Assembly (NCBI GenBank): GCA_018240635.1
Contig: JAFEFJ010000001.1
Location: forward strand, 1-64,000
Direction of reading: 5' to 3'
Length of the DNA: 64,000 nt
Source: Pseudomonadota bacterium
GTDB lineage: Bacteria; Pseudomonadota; Alphaproteobacteria; Acetobacterales; Acetobacteraceae
Of the stretch, positions 1 to 8,924 are shown one piece after another. Position numbers and translations under genes: made by a program. The stretch's first letter is position 1. Every line of letters starts with the position of its first letter. The notes beneath the pieces are model-generated. The model was not told the origin of the DNA. It worked only from the letters and a program-made list of their open reading frames with translations, and ran no database searches.

Positions 1-2177
1 GGATCGATCTGAAATCCGTTGCCACGGATGTAAGCGGTGGTCGGCGTGAAGTTCGTGAAGTCCAGCCCGCCGGCCCCGGCGACGGGGCCGGTGCCGCCGG
101 TGCCGGTGAAGGCCATGACCCAGCCATTGGATGACAGCGGATTCTTGCCGCCCTTCCGCCCGACCCCGATCAGTGCGGGCCAGCCAACCGTGCCGCCGCC
201 GCCGTCGAAGCACAGCGCGTAGTTGTCGCGGCTGCCCAGCACGGCATCGCCGATCAGGTTGGCGATCAGCACGCCGATTTTGTCCTGCAGGCTCGACCCG
301 CTCTCGGCGAAAATATCGACTTCGATGCTGGAGCCGCCGCCGGTGTTGGTCGCGCCCGGCCCCCAATGCATGACGACGCTCATCGCGGTCGCGAGACCGA
401 CGGGCGTGCCCGGCGAGCCATTGTCGTTCGAGAGGAAGTCGACCTGGAAGTTCCCCGCGCTGTAGGTAGCGCCTGGCTTCGCGCTACCGTTCGCAGTCGG
501 GGAGGAAATCGAAACCTCGGAGTTTATGCCGACAATGTTTCCCTTGGTGGTCGTCGCGTTGCTGTTCAGCGCGGAATAGATACCGTAGATGTCGGATCCG
601 CCGCTTGATGCCACGCTGACGCCGGCCTGGAAGAATCCGAAGAGTGCGGTCGGGTTGGCCGAACTGTTCGTTCCGCTCCAGGTCGAATTGAACGTCAGAA
701 GGCCCTGCTCCAGCCCGCCGCTCCAGGTGCGCGGTTGCGAGAAGCCGAGCGAGTAGGCGGTCGCGTTCGCATTGATCGCGACCTGGCCGCTTCCCTGCGG
801 ATTCAGGACGATGTTCGAGCCGTTCGCCGTCTGGATCACGGTATTGGCGCCACCCGGCACCGCGGTACCGAGATTGATCGTGCTGGCGATCGAAAGCGTT
901 CCGGTGAAGGTTCCCGTCGTGCCCTTGATCGTGGACGGACTCGTCGCGCCAAGGGCAACGCCGTCGATCGTCCCGCCGGTGAAGGAAACAGCGGATCCGC
1001 TGAGCGTGTTCGCCCCCATGACGAGGGCACCGGTCATGGTTCCGCCGGTCTTCGGCAGCGCGGTGGAAGACTGCCCATCGACATACTGCTTCGTCGCCGC
1101 ATGCAGGGCCGAGGTCGGCGGTCCCGCAAGCGTCAGCATTCCCGTGAGCGTGCCGCCGCTGACCGGCAGCGCGCCCGCGGTCGCCGCATCGGCGTATTGC
1201 TTCGTCGCCGCCTGAAGCGGCGCGATCGGATCCGCGGCCAAGGTCAAGGGGCCGGTCATGGTTCCGCCGGAGGCCGGCAGCGCCGCGGCGGACCGCAGGT
1301 CGACATAGTGCTTGGTGGCAGCCTGCGACGCAGTCGAGGGATCTGCGCTCAACATGAGCGGACCGGTGAGCGTGCCGCCCCCGATCGGCAGCGCGGTTGC
1401 CGTCTGTCCATCGACGTAGTGCTTGGTGGCCGCCTGTGACAGGGTAACCGGATCGGACGCGAGGCTGAGAGGACCCGCCATGACGCCGCCGGCCAACGGC
1501 AACGCAGCCGCAAGGCCCGTATCCACATAGTGTTTCGTCGCTGCCTGCAACGATGCCTGGGGATCTCCGGAGAGAGTCAAGGCTCCATTCATGACGCCAC
1601 CAGCGATCGGCAGCGACTGGCTCGCGCTCGCATCGACGTATTGCTTGGTGGCCGCCTGCAGAGGCACCGACGGATCGGCAGCGAGCGCCAGCGCGCCGCG
1701 CATGGTTCCGCCAGCGAGAGGAAGCGCGCCCGCGATGAGATCGGCCAAGGTGTCGGGAGTACTCGCGCCTGTCGGCGTGACGTTCATCTGAGAGACGTCC
1801 AGGCCCGGCACGTTGGGCAATGCACTCAGGAACTGCGCATACGAGATAGCGGTGTTCTCGCCCCTCTGCCCCATCGCTACGAGATCGGACTGTTGCGGTT
1901 CCGTTCCTATCGGCAGTGCCGACACGGCGTAGTCGATCACCGCCGAGATGGTGCCACCGTTCAGAACGAGGTTGCTGCCGATCTGCAGCGGTTCGGGGAT
2001 ACCCATACCGGCGGACTCGCGGCCCAGCACAGAATTGCTGGGCACGGCTAGCGCGGGCTGGAGACCGGACACCACCTGCGCACGAGTAACCCTTCGCGTA
2101 ACGCCATTCTGGCTGGCGAGGAATTCATCGGTATCGGACGCCGCGGTCGCGGGCGCCAGCTCGTCAATCGTCGGCAT
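1..2177 (-). CDS. Phage tail fibre protein with 37-residue repeats (C-terminus beyond window)
   Basis: The frame is open from the ATG at 2177 down to base 1 without a stop, giving at least 725 residues; the C-terminus lies outside the window. The N-terminal part (MPTIDELAPATAASDTDEFL) is typical of fibre proteins that follow baseplate genes. Six consecutive 37-residue units between about 1750 and 1040 carry the pattern LPxAGGxMxGxLxLxxDP followed by QAATKxYVD, a fibre-shaft repeat common in phage tail fibres. The rest is rich in Gly, Thr, Ser and Asn, as in a beta-structured fibre tip. It is the last visible gene of the late operon. The role in host attachment is inferred; no receptor-binding or chaperone domain could be recognised. 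The reading frame is secure, the exact type of fibre is not. Confidence 0.75.
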   Translation of the reverse strand, partial: MPTIDELAPATAASDTDEFLASQNGVTRRVTRAQVVSGLQPALAVPSNSVLGRESAGMGIPEPLQIGSNLVLNGGTISAVIDYAVSALPIGTEPQQSDLVAMGQRGENTAISYAQFLSALPNVPGLDVSQMNVTPTGASTPDTLADLIAGALPLAGGTMRGALALAADPSVPLQAATKQYVDASASQSLPIAGGVMNGALTLSGDPQASLQAATKHYVDTGLAAALPLAGGVMAGPLSLASDPVTLSQAATKHYVDGQTATALPIGGGTLTGPLMLSADPSTASQAATKHYVDLRSAAALPASGGTMTGPLTLAADPIAPLQAATKQYADAATAGALPVSGGTLTGMLTLAGPPTSALHAATKQYVDGQSSTALPKTGGTMTGALVMGANTLSGSAVSFTGGTIDGVALGATSPSTIKGTTGTFTGTLSIASTINLGTAVPGGANTVIQTANGSNIVLNPQGSGQVAINANATAYSLGFSQPRTWSGGLEQGLLTFNSTWSGTNSSANPTALFGFFQAGVSVASSGGSDIYGIYSALNSNATTTKGNIVGINSEVSISSPTANGSAKPGATYSAGNFQVDFLSNDNGSPGTPVGLATAMSVVMHWGPGATNTGGGSSIEVDIFAESGSSLQDKIGVLIANLIGDAVLGSRDNYALCFDGGGGTVGWPALIGVGRKGGKNPLSSNGWVMAFTGTGGTGPVAGAGGLDFTNFTPTTAYIRGNGFQID
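1040..1750 (-). repeat. Six tandem 111-bp repeats inside the tail fibre gene
   Basis: The segment coding for (T/S)K(Q/H)YVD recurs with its plus-strand anchor (tcgacgta-like) at 1078, 1189, 1300, 1411, 1522 and 1633, an exact 111-bp spacing, so each unit is 37 codons. Units are diverged in sequence but identical in length. The outer limits given are approximate. Confidence 0.85.
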
Positions 2178-2211
2178 TCGCCAACTAACTCCTGAACTTA
2201 TGCATCGGTCG

Positions 2212-2694
2212 TCAGTTCGCGAGAACGGGATTTCCGTTCTGGTCGGTGATGACGAGACCCGTATCGGTTTCGATCGCGGTCACTGGCGCCGACGGCGAGG
2301 ACAGCAGCAGCACGGGGACCAGGATGCTTCGTTGTATCGATCGGCCGTTTACCGTGCCGATCATGATCGTCACGGTATAGACGGTTCCGGCCTGCCCGCC
2401 CGAGAGCCAGAAGATCGCGACGGCGCCATCCGCCGTCATTCCCTGGATGGCGAGATCGCCCGGATTGGAGGGGCTGACGGATGCATCCAACGTCAGGATT
2501 GAATCACCGTCGTTGCCGACGAGCGCGGGCGAAATGTCGAACTGATAGTCGAGGATGTCGGCGGGATCCTTGGTCGGCCAGTTCAGCGGCGGTGGCGCCG
2601 CCGCGATCGCGCCGCGCGGAACGGGGATGAAACTATCCAGCACGACCGTGCGGGCGCTGCTGGGCTTCCAGACATGCGTGGCCTGCGTTGGCAT
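2212..2694 (-). CDS. Probable phage fibre-tail adaptor protein
   Basis: A 160-residue protein with KDPADILDYQFDISPAL near residue 42 and WLSGGQAGTVYTVTI near residue 95, the pattern I associate with small phage proteins that connect baseplate and fibre (fibre-tail adaptor family). The body looks like a single immunoglobulin-like beta domain: the residues after the N-terminal arm alternate hydrophobic and polar and end with GRSIQRSILVPVLLL. It lies between the glycine-rich fibre gene and the repeat-built fibre gene, which suits a linker role. The family assignment is from memory of the motif and is moderately sure; a structural role in the tail tip is much surer. Confidence 0.55.
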   Translation of the reverse strand: MPTQATHVWKPSSARTVVLDSFIPVPRGAIAAAPPPLNWPTKDPADILDYQFDISPALVGNDGDSILTLDASVSPSNPGDLAIQGMTADGAVAIFWLSGGQAGTVYTVTIMIGTVNGRSIQRSILVPVLLLSSPSAPVTAIETDTGLVITDQNGNPVLAN

Positions 2695-2840
2695 GGAGGT
2701 GTCCTAAACGTCTGCGAGGTCGGTGAGGCCGGCGAAGCGGGTGGGTTCTGGCAGTCGAAGCGCGCCGCCTTCAGGAGTTGCGGGGAATCCCGAATTGGCG
2801 GGTCGCGGTTGCCGGCGGTCGGCTGGGCGCGGAAACGCGC

Positions 2841-4097
2841 CTACCAGCGCACCATGACCAGGCCGGCGGCCCCGGCGGCTCCGGGCTGCGCGGTTGTGCC
2901 TGCCTGCCCGGTTCCCGCGCCAGACGCGCCGCCTCCCGGGAATTGTCCGGGCGATGCGTAGGCGGTGGCGACGAATGTGGTTCCGCCCCCTTGTGCGGCG
3001 CCGCCGCCCGATCCTCCCAGATTGGACATTCCGTTGCCGCCCGTGCTTCCGGGGAGGTTCAGATCCCCGCCGACACCCAGGCCCTGCGCCGACGCCCCAA
3101 GCCATGGCGAGGCGAGCGTCGCCAGCGGATTGGGGCCGCCGCCGGTGGCCGACACATAGTTGCCGAAGCTGGAGGTTCCGCCGGCGCCCGGCGCCTGGGT
3201 CGCGCCGCCGGCGGTGCCGCCTGCACCCACCGTGACCGCGATGGTCTGGCCGGGGTTGAGGCCGACGATCCGCTTGCGGGCGTAACCGCCGCCCGAGCCG
3301 CCGCCGCTTGCCATCGACGAGGTGGACGCATAGGACCCGCTGCCGGCCCCCCACACCTCCACCTCCAACTGCGTGACTCCTGCCGGAACGGTGAAGGTGC
3401 CCGAGGCGTTGATCGCCTGCACGCCGGAAGCAAAGCCAGGCCGCAGGACCGGCAACTTCCAGTTCAGGAACGGCGCCCCCGGATAGGTGGTGATGGAGGT
3501 CGCCGTGATGGCCGTCTGGCCATAGGATACGGTCACGACAAACAGGCCCGTCCAGCCGCTATCGACCGGCGGCGTCACCTGGCTTCCAGTGGTGGCTGCG
3601 GCACCTGCTTTCATCTGCAACTGCACGCGCTGAGTGCGCAGCGTGTTCTGCGCAGCCCCCGAGTTGGTGGGACCGGTGTACGGCTGCGCGGGGTTGGAGG
3701 CGTTGTAGTACGGCAGCACGACAGGAGCGGTGTCGGCCTCCTGCAGCGCCGCCTGGATCAGAAAATTGGCCGACTGGCCGGACGTAGTCGGGGGCGAGAC
3801 GGTGAAGAGCGTCGGGGACAGGTTGATCCCCATCTTCACGAGCGGACTTACGCTGTCCGCAGGCAACGACCCGTAAGCGAGCGTATCGAGCACTGTGAGC
3901 TGGGTGATGCTGCCCGGGCCGACCGACACGCTCGGCGAGGCGGGAACCGTCGGAACGCAGGCAAGCCCATCGACGACTGTGCTGGTGCCTAGGATCATCT
4001 GTGCAAGGTAGCCGATCGCCACCATTGCATTCCTGTTGGCGCTGAGCAGATCGGAGTCGAGAGGAATGCTGCCGGGATAGACGATGTTCCTGTCCAT
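2841..4097 (-). CDS. Glycine-rich phage tail fibre protein
   Basis: A 418-residue protein in two parts. Residues 1-230 are a mixed region starting MDRNIVYPGSIPLDSDLL and seem to be the attachment part. Residues 231-418 hold the phrase GTFTVPAGVTQLEVEVWGAG and then a long stretch that is almost half glycine with Ala, Thr and Ser (GGGSGGG, GGTAGG, GGASGAG), ending AAGLVMVRW. This glycine-rich C-terminal architecture is well known in phage tail fibres, where it forms a sandwich of polyglycine helices that contacts the host surface. It follows the gpI-like baseplate gene after 76 bases. The call as a fibre is firm; receptor and host range cannot be read. Confidence 0.7.
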   Translation of the reverse strand: MDRNIVYPGSIPLDSDLLSANRNAMVAIGYLAQMILGTSTVVDGLACVPTVPASPSVSVGPGSITQLTVLDTLAYGSLPADSVSPLVKMGINLSPTLFTVSPPTTSGQSANFLIQAALQEADTAPVVLPYYNASNPAQPYTGPTNSGAAQNTLRTQRVQLQMKAGAAATTGSQVTPPVDSGWTGLFVVTVSYGQTAITATSITTYPGAPFLNWKLPVLRPGFASGVQAINASGTFTVPAGVTQLEVEVWGAGSGSYASTSSMASGGGSGGGYARKRIVGLNPGQTIAVTVGAGGTAGGATQAPGAGGTSSFGNYVSATGGGPNPLATLASPWLGASAQGLGVGGDLNLPGSTGGNGMSNLGGSGGGAAQGGGTTFVATAYASPGQFPGGGASGAGTGQAGTTAQPGAAGAAGLVMVRW

Positions 4098-4173
4098 GGT
4101 TCCTCAGATGCGGGAAATGAGAAGAACGCGCGAGTGATCCGCGCGGTGGAAGCCGGCGTTCAGGCCCTTCGGA

Positions 4174-4833
4174 TCAGCTGCTGATCCTCGTCCAGGCGAT
4201 TGCCGCGACTGGCAGGACGTTAGCGATCGCCGCGGTGATGTCGGCATCGGTGACTTGGCCCTGGACCATCGCGAGGCTCGCGTACTCGATCGCCCCCGAA
4301 CCGTATGCGCCGACCGGGCTCCTCCATCCCCCGACCAGGGCGATGCCGCTGTCCGAAGGGCGATAGGCAGTCACGAAGCACTGGAACGGCAGGGCCAGGC
4401 TGCCCCACCCACCCACCGCGCCGTATACCAGGCCATACGTCGCATAGCCCCCCGTATCGGAGGTGCGGCTGGGCTCGAAGATGACCGGCGTACGGCCTGT
4501 CAGATCGAACAGCGCCCCCTCCACCGCCTGGCGCGTCCCATGCTCCCGCAACAGGTTCGTCTGGATGATCAGCCGGAATGCGTCGTCGTCCTGCCCGACG
4601 CGCCGCGTCAGCATGCTTCCGAAGAAGTCGTTCGCGATGATGTCAAGCCAGACGTCAGACGCTGTGGCGATGCGTGTCTGCTGCCGCGTATACGACCATA
4701 AGGAATAAGCCCACGACCAAGCCCATCCAAAGCCAGACAGCAATCCGTCGAGGATCGGCGTCTCGTCGGCAAACCAGCCAGCGGGGAGGACAGCCTTCAG
4801 CCGGTAAACGATATCGGATTGGTCACCCGTCAT
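4174..4833 (-). CDS. Phage baseplate/tail protein, gpI-like
   Basis: A 219-residue protein starting MTGDQSDIVYRLKAVLPAGWFADETPILDGLLSGFGWAWSW. Tail proteins of the gpI/YmfQ group start in the same way, with a line such as LPPGwa followed by a hydrophobic helix, and always follow gpJ. The start is one base after the gpJ stop at 4835, so translation is probably coupled. The protein should sit at the tip of the baseplate wedge and bridge gpJ to the fibres. Sequence identity to classic gpI is low, so the call rests on position, length and the N-terminal pattern. Confidence 0.6.
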   Translation of the reverse strand: MTGDQSDIVYRLKAVLPAGWFADETPILDGLLSGFGWAWSWAYSLWSYTRQQTRIATASDVWLDIIANDFFGSMLTRRVGQDDDAFRLIIQTNLLREHGTRQAVEGALFDLTGRTPVIFEPSRTSDTGGYATYGLVYGAVGGWGSLALPFQCFVTAYRPSDSGIALVGGWRSPVGAYGSGAIEYASLAMVQGQVTDADITAAIANVLPVAAIAWTRISS

Positions 4834-4834
4834 C

Positions 4835-5959
4835 TCAGTCGACCGCCACGGTGCCGACCTTCACGACCCCATTCGCCGGCGGCGTGATGTCGGCCGCGGC
4901 GCCGTTCAATGCGACCTGCGACACGTTCAGGATCGACGCCGATACGCCATAGGCGACCTGGCTCACGCGACTCAGTGGCAACGGCGCTCCGATCGGAAGC
5001 GCATCGACGAAGGAAGCGACGGCCTGCGCGACGGCACCGGAGAACTGCGCAGTGGTCGCCGGCGCCGCGACGGTGAGCGTCATCGATACATTGACGGTCG
5101 AGATCGCCGGCGCCTGCACCGCGAATGTAGACCCGACGGGGCGGACTGCATCGACTGCGGTTTGGACCGTGCTCAGGAGCGATGCCGACGGATGGCCTGT
5201 CCCGTCATCCACGGTGACGACGAAGTTTCCCGGATGAGCGTTGCCGCTGGCGTCCTGATTCTCCAGGATCGTGTAGAGGAGGCCCTGCTGGATGTTGCTG
5301 ATCGCGTACCCGACCGCCAGCTTGGTCGCCCGCGATCGGCTGTTGATGTAGTTCTGAAACCGTGCACGGAACGCACTGTCGGACTCCGCATCGAGACCGT
5401 TCGCGAAAGGGCCGCTGTTGCTGACATAGTCGATTCCCGGAATGGCCGAAGCCAGAAGGGTAACCGTGTTTGCCTGCACATTGCCGGCCGCCCCCGGCAC
5501 CTGGGCAACCACCGGCAGGTCGGCCGAAGATGCATTTGCCGGAACGACATATCCCGATTGCGTCGGACTCCACGCCGGATTGCTTGCATCCGCGCTGACC
5601 GCGTATGTCTGCGAGCCATCCGAGGTCCGCACCAGCGCGCCCACAGGTACGAAAGCCGTGCCGACCGGCGTATACCGGCTGAAGGTGACGACGCCCGTGG
5701 CGGTCACTGCCGGCAGCCGAAGAAGCGCAAAGTCCGCCATCCAGCTATCAAGATCCGGTCCAACGCTCGTCGACGCCCGCGTGGTCTGCAGGACCTGAAG
5801 GATCAGCCACTGCATCCAGAGGCCGACCGAAGCATTGGCTTCGAGCAGGGCGCGAAGCACGGAACCGACACTCATGTCCACAAGCTGCGCCGCCGAGGAC
5901 TGGACAGCGGCTGCCATGTTCTGGACAAGGGTGCCGAAGTTCTGCAACGAGAGCTGCAT
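4835..5959 (-). CDS. Phage baseplate J-like protein (gpJ/gp47)
   Basis: A 374-residue baseplate wedge protein. It shows the hallmarks of the Baseplate_J family: an N-terminal helix ending DMSVGSVLRALLEA, then GPDLDSWMADFALLRLPA near residue 70, the segment PVGTAFVPVGALVRTSDG near 105, and the central QVPGAAGNVQANTVTLL and GLDAESDSAFRARFQNYI near 150-215. The C-terminal third (STVNVSMTLTVAAP) is the beta-rich part that contacts neighbouring wedge subunits. It sits 3 bases after the gp25-like gene and one base before the gpI-like gene, the usual order gpW/25-gpJ-gpI of contractile tails. Confidence 0.9.
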   Translation of the reverse strand: MQLSLQNFGTLVQNMAAAVQSSAAQLVDMSVGSVLRALLEANASVGLWMQWLILQVLQTTRASTSVGPDLDSWMADFALLRLPAVTATGVVTFSRYTPVGTAFVPVGALVRTSDGSQTYAVSADASNPAWSPTQSGYVVPANASSADLPVVAQVPGAAGNVQANTVTLLASAIPGIDYVSNSGPFANGLDAESDSAFRARFQNYINSRSRATKLAVGYAISNIQQGLLYTILENQDASGNAHPGNFVVTVDDGTGHPSASLLSTVQTAVDAVRPVGSTFAVQAPAISTVNVSMTLTVAAPATTAQFSGAVAQAVASFVDALPIGAPLPLSRVSQVAYGVSASILNVSQVALNGAAADITPPANGVVKVGTVAVD

Positions 5960-5962
5960 CCG

Positions 5963-6334
5963 TCACCCTCCGGTTGAAAGCGTCAGAAGACGCGTCGTGT
6001 TCGAGAGCGCGTCGGTGTAGCGAATCTGTGCGTAGACGGAACCGTCCGCCGTTTCGAGCCGAACCGTGATCGCCGGCTCGGGGCTGCGCGCCACCACACT
6101 TTCCTTGAAGATCTGGCTTCTGATCACCGCCGTGATCTGCAGCGGATCGACCTGCTGCCCGACGAACTGCGCCAACCCCGCGCCATACGGCAAATGCCAG
6201 ATATAGTCCCCCGGATTCGTCATCAGGCGCCGCAACACCCGTTGCTCCCCAGCGGGCGAACCGTCCGTTGTCGCAAGGTCGCCGGTGGCACCGACCGCAA
6301 GGTCACTGCCCCATTGCTGCCAAAGGTCGTACAT
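5963..6334 (-). CDS. Phage baseplate protein gp25/gp46-like (sheath initiator)
   Basis: A 123-residue protein of the gpW/gp25 type, close to the length of phage Mu gp46. Visible features are an N-terminal DLWQQWGSDLAVGATGDL, the central LRRLMTNPGDYIWHLPYGAGL, and QQVDPLQITAVIRSQI followed by a C-terminal beta hairpin. In contractile tails this protein starts sheath polymerisation on the baseplate. It begins 2 bases after the spike gene stop and ends 3 bases before gpJ. Confidence 0.8.
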   Translation of the reverse strand: MYDLWQQWGSDLAVGATGDLATTDGSPAGEQRVLRRLMTNPGDYIWHLPYGAGLAQFVGQQVDPLQITAVIRSQIFKESVVARSPEPAITVRLETADGSVYAQIRYTDALSNTTRLLTLSTGG

Positions 6335-6336
6335 CT

Positions 6337-6852
6337 TTAATCCTGCAGGTTCGGTGTGGATGTCGTTCCCCCGCGGGAGTCCTCGTGGACATGCTGATTG
6401 TAATGTCCGCGCAGCATCGAGAGCGAGCCATGCTGATCATAGACATCCCCCGCGACGTGCAGATCGCCGGAGATTTGCACGGTGCCGTCGGAAAGCATCT
6501 TCAGCGCGCTCCCGGACTGATGGACCAGCCAAAACTCGCCGGCCTGCGCCGAAGGCGCTTTGGCGAGGGCGCTGTACATCCGGCCGATGACGACGCCGTT
6601 GTCGGCGTCGCCCTCCTGCGCCAGGACAAGCACCTGGTCGCCCGGCGATGGCGGGCAACTCATTCCCCATCCTGCGCCGACCCATTGGGACAGCACGGGC
6701 AGCCAACCGGTAAGTACACCTTCCGGCTGCAAGAGCACGCGGACCGTCGAGTCATCGGGGGAGACCGAGCTGACGATCCCAAAGCGTGGCTGCGCCTGCG
6801 TCTGATCGAGGCGTGCCGCGTGCGCCTTCATTGCGTTGATGAAGCGCTCCAT
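6337..6852 (-). CDS. Phage baseplate spike protein gpV/gp45-like
   Basis: A 171-residue baseplate assembly protein V. Residues 22-95 form the OB-fold (RFGIVSSVSPDDSTVRVLL, then PSPGDQVLVLAQEGDADNGVVIG). Residues 105-150 are the short beta-helix spike (SGSALKMLSDGTVQISGDLHVAG). Near the end, residues 153-156 read QHVH: an HxH pair of this kind binds an iron ion at the tip of the P2 and phi92 spikes, so the tip is probably metal-capped here too. The trimer would puncture the outer membrane at contraction. The gene lies between the gpD hub and the gp25-like gene. Confidence 0.85.
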   Translation of the reverse strand: MERFINAMKAHAARLDQTQAQPRFGIVSSVSPDDSTVRVLLQPEGVLTGWLPVLSQWVGAGWGMSCPPSPGDQVLVLAQEGDADNGVVIGRMYSALAKAPSAQAGEFWLVHQSGSALKMLSDGTVQISGDLHVAGDVYDQHGSLSMLRGHYNQHVHEDSRGGTTSTPNLQD

Positions 6853-6857
6853 TTCTC

Positions 6858-7943
6858 TTATCCCGTGACGGAACCGACATCGTCGGAAGGGGCCGTGGCC
6901 TGTGACCGCGGAGAGGAGTTCTTTGCGCGGATATGCTGGACGAATCCGTGGTCCAAAGACAGATGCCGGTCGATCGAATCCATGAAATACAGCTGGTCGA
7001 AATCGGTTCCGGTCCCCGAGAGACGGAAGCTCGAACGGCGGTCGAGCGAGAGCTCGCCCGGCATTGTCCCCTCGATGACCCGCTCATGGCTGGACAGCTC
7101 AGCCAGCTTCCTCTGCGCGATCGTCAGCGCGTCGGACATCGTAAGATTAGGCCGGACATAAACGTAGTTCTGCGACGGCCCGGCCGAGAAGCTGCCGCCA
7201 CCCGGGGACGACCGCGCGGTTTGCACGAATGCGGTTTGCTGTCTCGTGTTCCAGCTTTTCACGGTCACCGTGATGTCCCGGGCCAAGGTGAGAGCACGCT
7301 CGAGCCGGAGATCCTCGAAATCGGACGATGAGAGGACTGCAGACGCAACCGATGGCTCCGAGAATGGCTGAAAGTGGAGACTGTTTCCGCTCACATAGAC
7401 GTCGTAGTCTTCCTTGGCGGCGAGGAAAGTGATCAGGTCCCATTCGGTCATGGAACGGGTGAACTGATTGAGCGTTATGTGATCGTGCTCATCCTGGTAG
7501 TAGCGGCCAACAGGCGTGGAGGTGTCCGCGACCACAGGCGTCAGACTATGACGTTCCGCAAGGATGCTGGCGATTTCGCTTGATGTGCGATTGGCGAAGG
7601 TTTCCTGGGTCCGTGTTTCGATCAGACCCGAAGTCAGGTCCCGCCCTTCGAGGTAGACGAGCCCGGCCGGAAGATCGATCGACACCACGTCCACGAGGCC
7701 CTGAACGAGGCTGACATAGCTAAGTCCGCCATCGGTGCTGAATTGCACGTCGACAAGAATGTTGGATTCCGACGCCCAATACTCAGGTGTCGCCACCAGA
7801 TCCGCCCCGAGAGCGACGGTGGCGCGGAAGCGATCGGCGCCATAATGGCTGGTCGACGTGACTTGTGCATCGATGCAGCCAGACACCTGGTTGCCGTTCG
7901 CCAGCAGCTTTACGCGCGGCGACCGCCATAGCTGTTCGAACAC
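6858..7943 (-). CDS. Phage baseplate hub protein gpD/gp44-like
   Basis: A 361-residue late control D type hub protein, starting with GTG (VFEQLWRSPRVKLLANG). The N-terminal half has the tube-like beta fold with YWASESNILVDVQFSTDGG near residue 60 and YLEGRDLTSGLIETRT near 100. The segment IASILAERHSLTPVV and the WDLITFLAAKEDYDVYV stretch around 140-185 match the family, where this hub joins the tail tube to the spike trimer. It is separated by 52 bases from the LysM-type gene upstream and 5 bases from the spike gene downstream. I see no lysozyme domain. Confidence 0.8.
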   Translation of the reverse strand: MFEQLWRSPRVKLLANGNQVSGCIDAQVTSTSHYGADRFRATVALGADLVATPEYWASESNILVDVQFSTDGGLSYVSLVQGLVDVVSIDLPAGLVYLEGRDLTSGLIETRTQETFANRTSSEIASILAERHSLTPVVADTSTPVGRYYQDEHDHITLNQFTRSMTEWDLITFLAAKEDYDVYVSGNSLHFQPFSEPSVASAVLSSSDFEDLRLERALTLARDITVTVKSWNTRQQTAFVQTARSSPGGGSFSAGPSQNYVYVRPNLTMSDALTIAQRKLAELSSHERVIEGTMPGELSLDRRSSFRLSGTGTDFDQLYFMDSIDRHLSLDHGFVQHIRAKNSSPRSQATAPSDDVGSVTG

Positions 7944-7995
7944 CTATGGTTCCTGTTCAAGGCGAGGTGAAGAGACGGGAGCTGGCCGAAGTCTG

Positions 7996-8181
7996 CTACT
8001 GACTGGCGACGCCGCCGCCCGCGGCGAGGTTGACATCGGGGATAACCAGAGTGACCACGCCCGACAGCATCGGATCGCTGAGGCCGTTCAGCTGTGCGAT
8101 GCGGATCCACTGGGTGGCATCGCCCAGCTGTCGCGCTGCGATCTCGAACAGATTGCCCCCGGCGACGCTGAGAATGAGCAT
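7996..8181 (-). CDS. Small LysM-like tail protein, gpX type
   Basis: A 61-residue protein (MLILSVAGGNLFEIAARQLGD...) with the shape of a single LysM module: GGNLFEIAARQLGDATQW, then IAQLNGLSDPMLSGVVTLVIP. P2 gpX and its relatives are this size and sit at the same place, between the tail-tube/DNA-circularisation protein and the gpD hub. It starts 2 bases after the preceding stop at 8184. A larger frame in this register continues upstream through the neighbouring gene, but it lacks plausible protein sequence there, so I use the ATG at 8181. Confidence 0.75.
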   Translation of the reverse strand: MLILSVAGGNLFEIAARQLGDATQWIRIAQLNGLSDPMLSGVVTLVIPDVNLAAGGGVASQ

Positions 8182-8183
8182 GG

Positions 8184-8924
8184 CTAGGTCCCTGCATTCG
8201 CGAGATTGGACGAAATCCGCCCGACATATCCCTGCGCAGCGGACAACTGGCCCAGATTTCCTGCTGCGCCAACGGCGGTGAAGAGTGCCTCGATGCCGGC
8301 AGACGCCGGACCCGGGGACGTCAGGGCGGTCATCGGCAGATCGACTGCTGCAGTGCTGGCTGCGCTGCCCAGAGTCGACTGCGCATTCATGACGGCCGAC
8401 TGTGCCACGCCATACGATGCCGTTCCGCGCGTGCTTGCCGCAGAATCCGACAGAGCGGATTGCATGCTGGAGAGATCTACACCGGCGGGCGAGGCCAGGC
8501 CCACCGCGCTCGACGCGTCGGCCAACAGGGTCACTCCCAGATCCGTCGCCGACTGAATTAAGGCTCCGGCCTCGTCGCGCAGGACGGTGGCCGTGATCGA
8601 ATACGGGATCCACGTGCTTGCGGAGTAGTCGGCGGTGAACTGGCTGACGATCACCGTGTAGAAGAAGACGTCCCAGGTCAGAGGAACCACGAGACCCGAC
8701 GCGCGAAGGTCGTCGACGAGGCGGGCGCGCAACGTCGCATCCGTCCCTGAGAAGATGCCGGAGAAGCGGATGCTCGCATCGTCCCGCCCCAGCACATCCA
8801 CGACGCGTGTGCCGCCGGGCATCTTGTGGACCGCGAGGCGTTGGCACCCGCCGAAATTGATTTTCTCCGGCACCTCGAAGTCCTGAAACAGGACCGGCCC
8901 GAGGAGAAGGATTGGACTACCCAT
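8184..8924 (-). CDS. Phage baseplate/tail protein, DNA-circularisation N-domain-like (Mu gp43 position)
   Basis: A 246-residue protein. The N-terminal 120 residues (LLGPVLFQDFEVPEKINFGG, then HKMPGGTRVVDVLGRDDASIRFSGIFSG, and WDVFFYTVIVSQFTADYSAS near residue 85) resemble the DNA-circularisation N-terminal domain found in tail proteins between tape measure and LysM protein. The C-terminal half is Ala/Ser-rich and probably helical. Its start overlaps the stop of the small upstream gene by 8 bases. In related tails this protein joins the tube end to the baseplate hub; the old name about DNA circularisation is probably misleading. Confidence 0.6.
   Translation of the reverse strand: MGSPILLLGPVLFQDFEVPEKINFGGCQRLAVHKMPGGTRVVDVLGRDDASIRFSGIFSGTDATLRARLVDDLRASGLVVPLTWDVFFYTVIVSQFTADYSASTWIPYSITATVLRDEAGALIQSATDLGVTLLADASSAVGLASPAGVDLSSMQSALSDSAASTRGTASYGVAQSAVMNAQSTLGSAASTAAVDLPMTALTSPGPASAGIEALFTAVGAAGNLGQLSAAQGYVGRISSNLANAGT

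Noticed and set aside
1040-1750. CRISPR array
   Set aside because: The regular repeats are in-frame protein-coding units with no spacers; no other array-like repeats were seen in the window.
2704-2840. A peptide-like stretch (PANSGFPATPEGGALRLPEP) before the fibre adaptor gene, minus strand
   Set aside because: It looks protein-like but has no start codon between the fibre stop at 2841 and its own stop at 2704; probably chance or a remnant of a gene.
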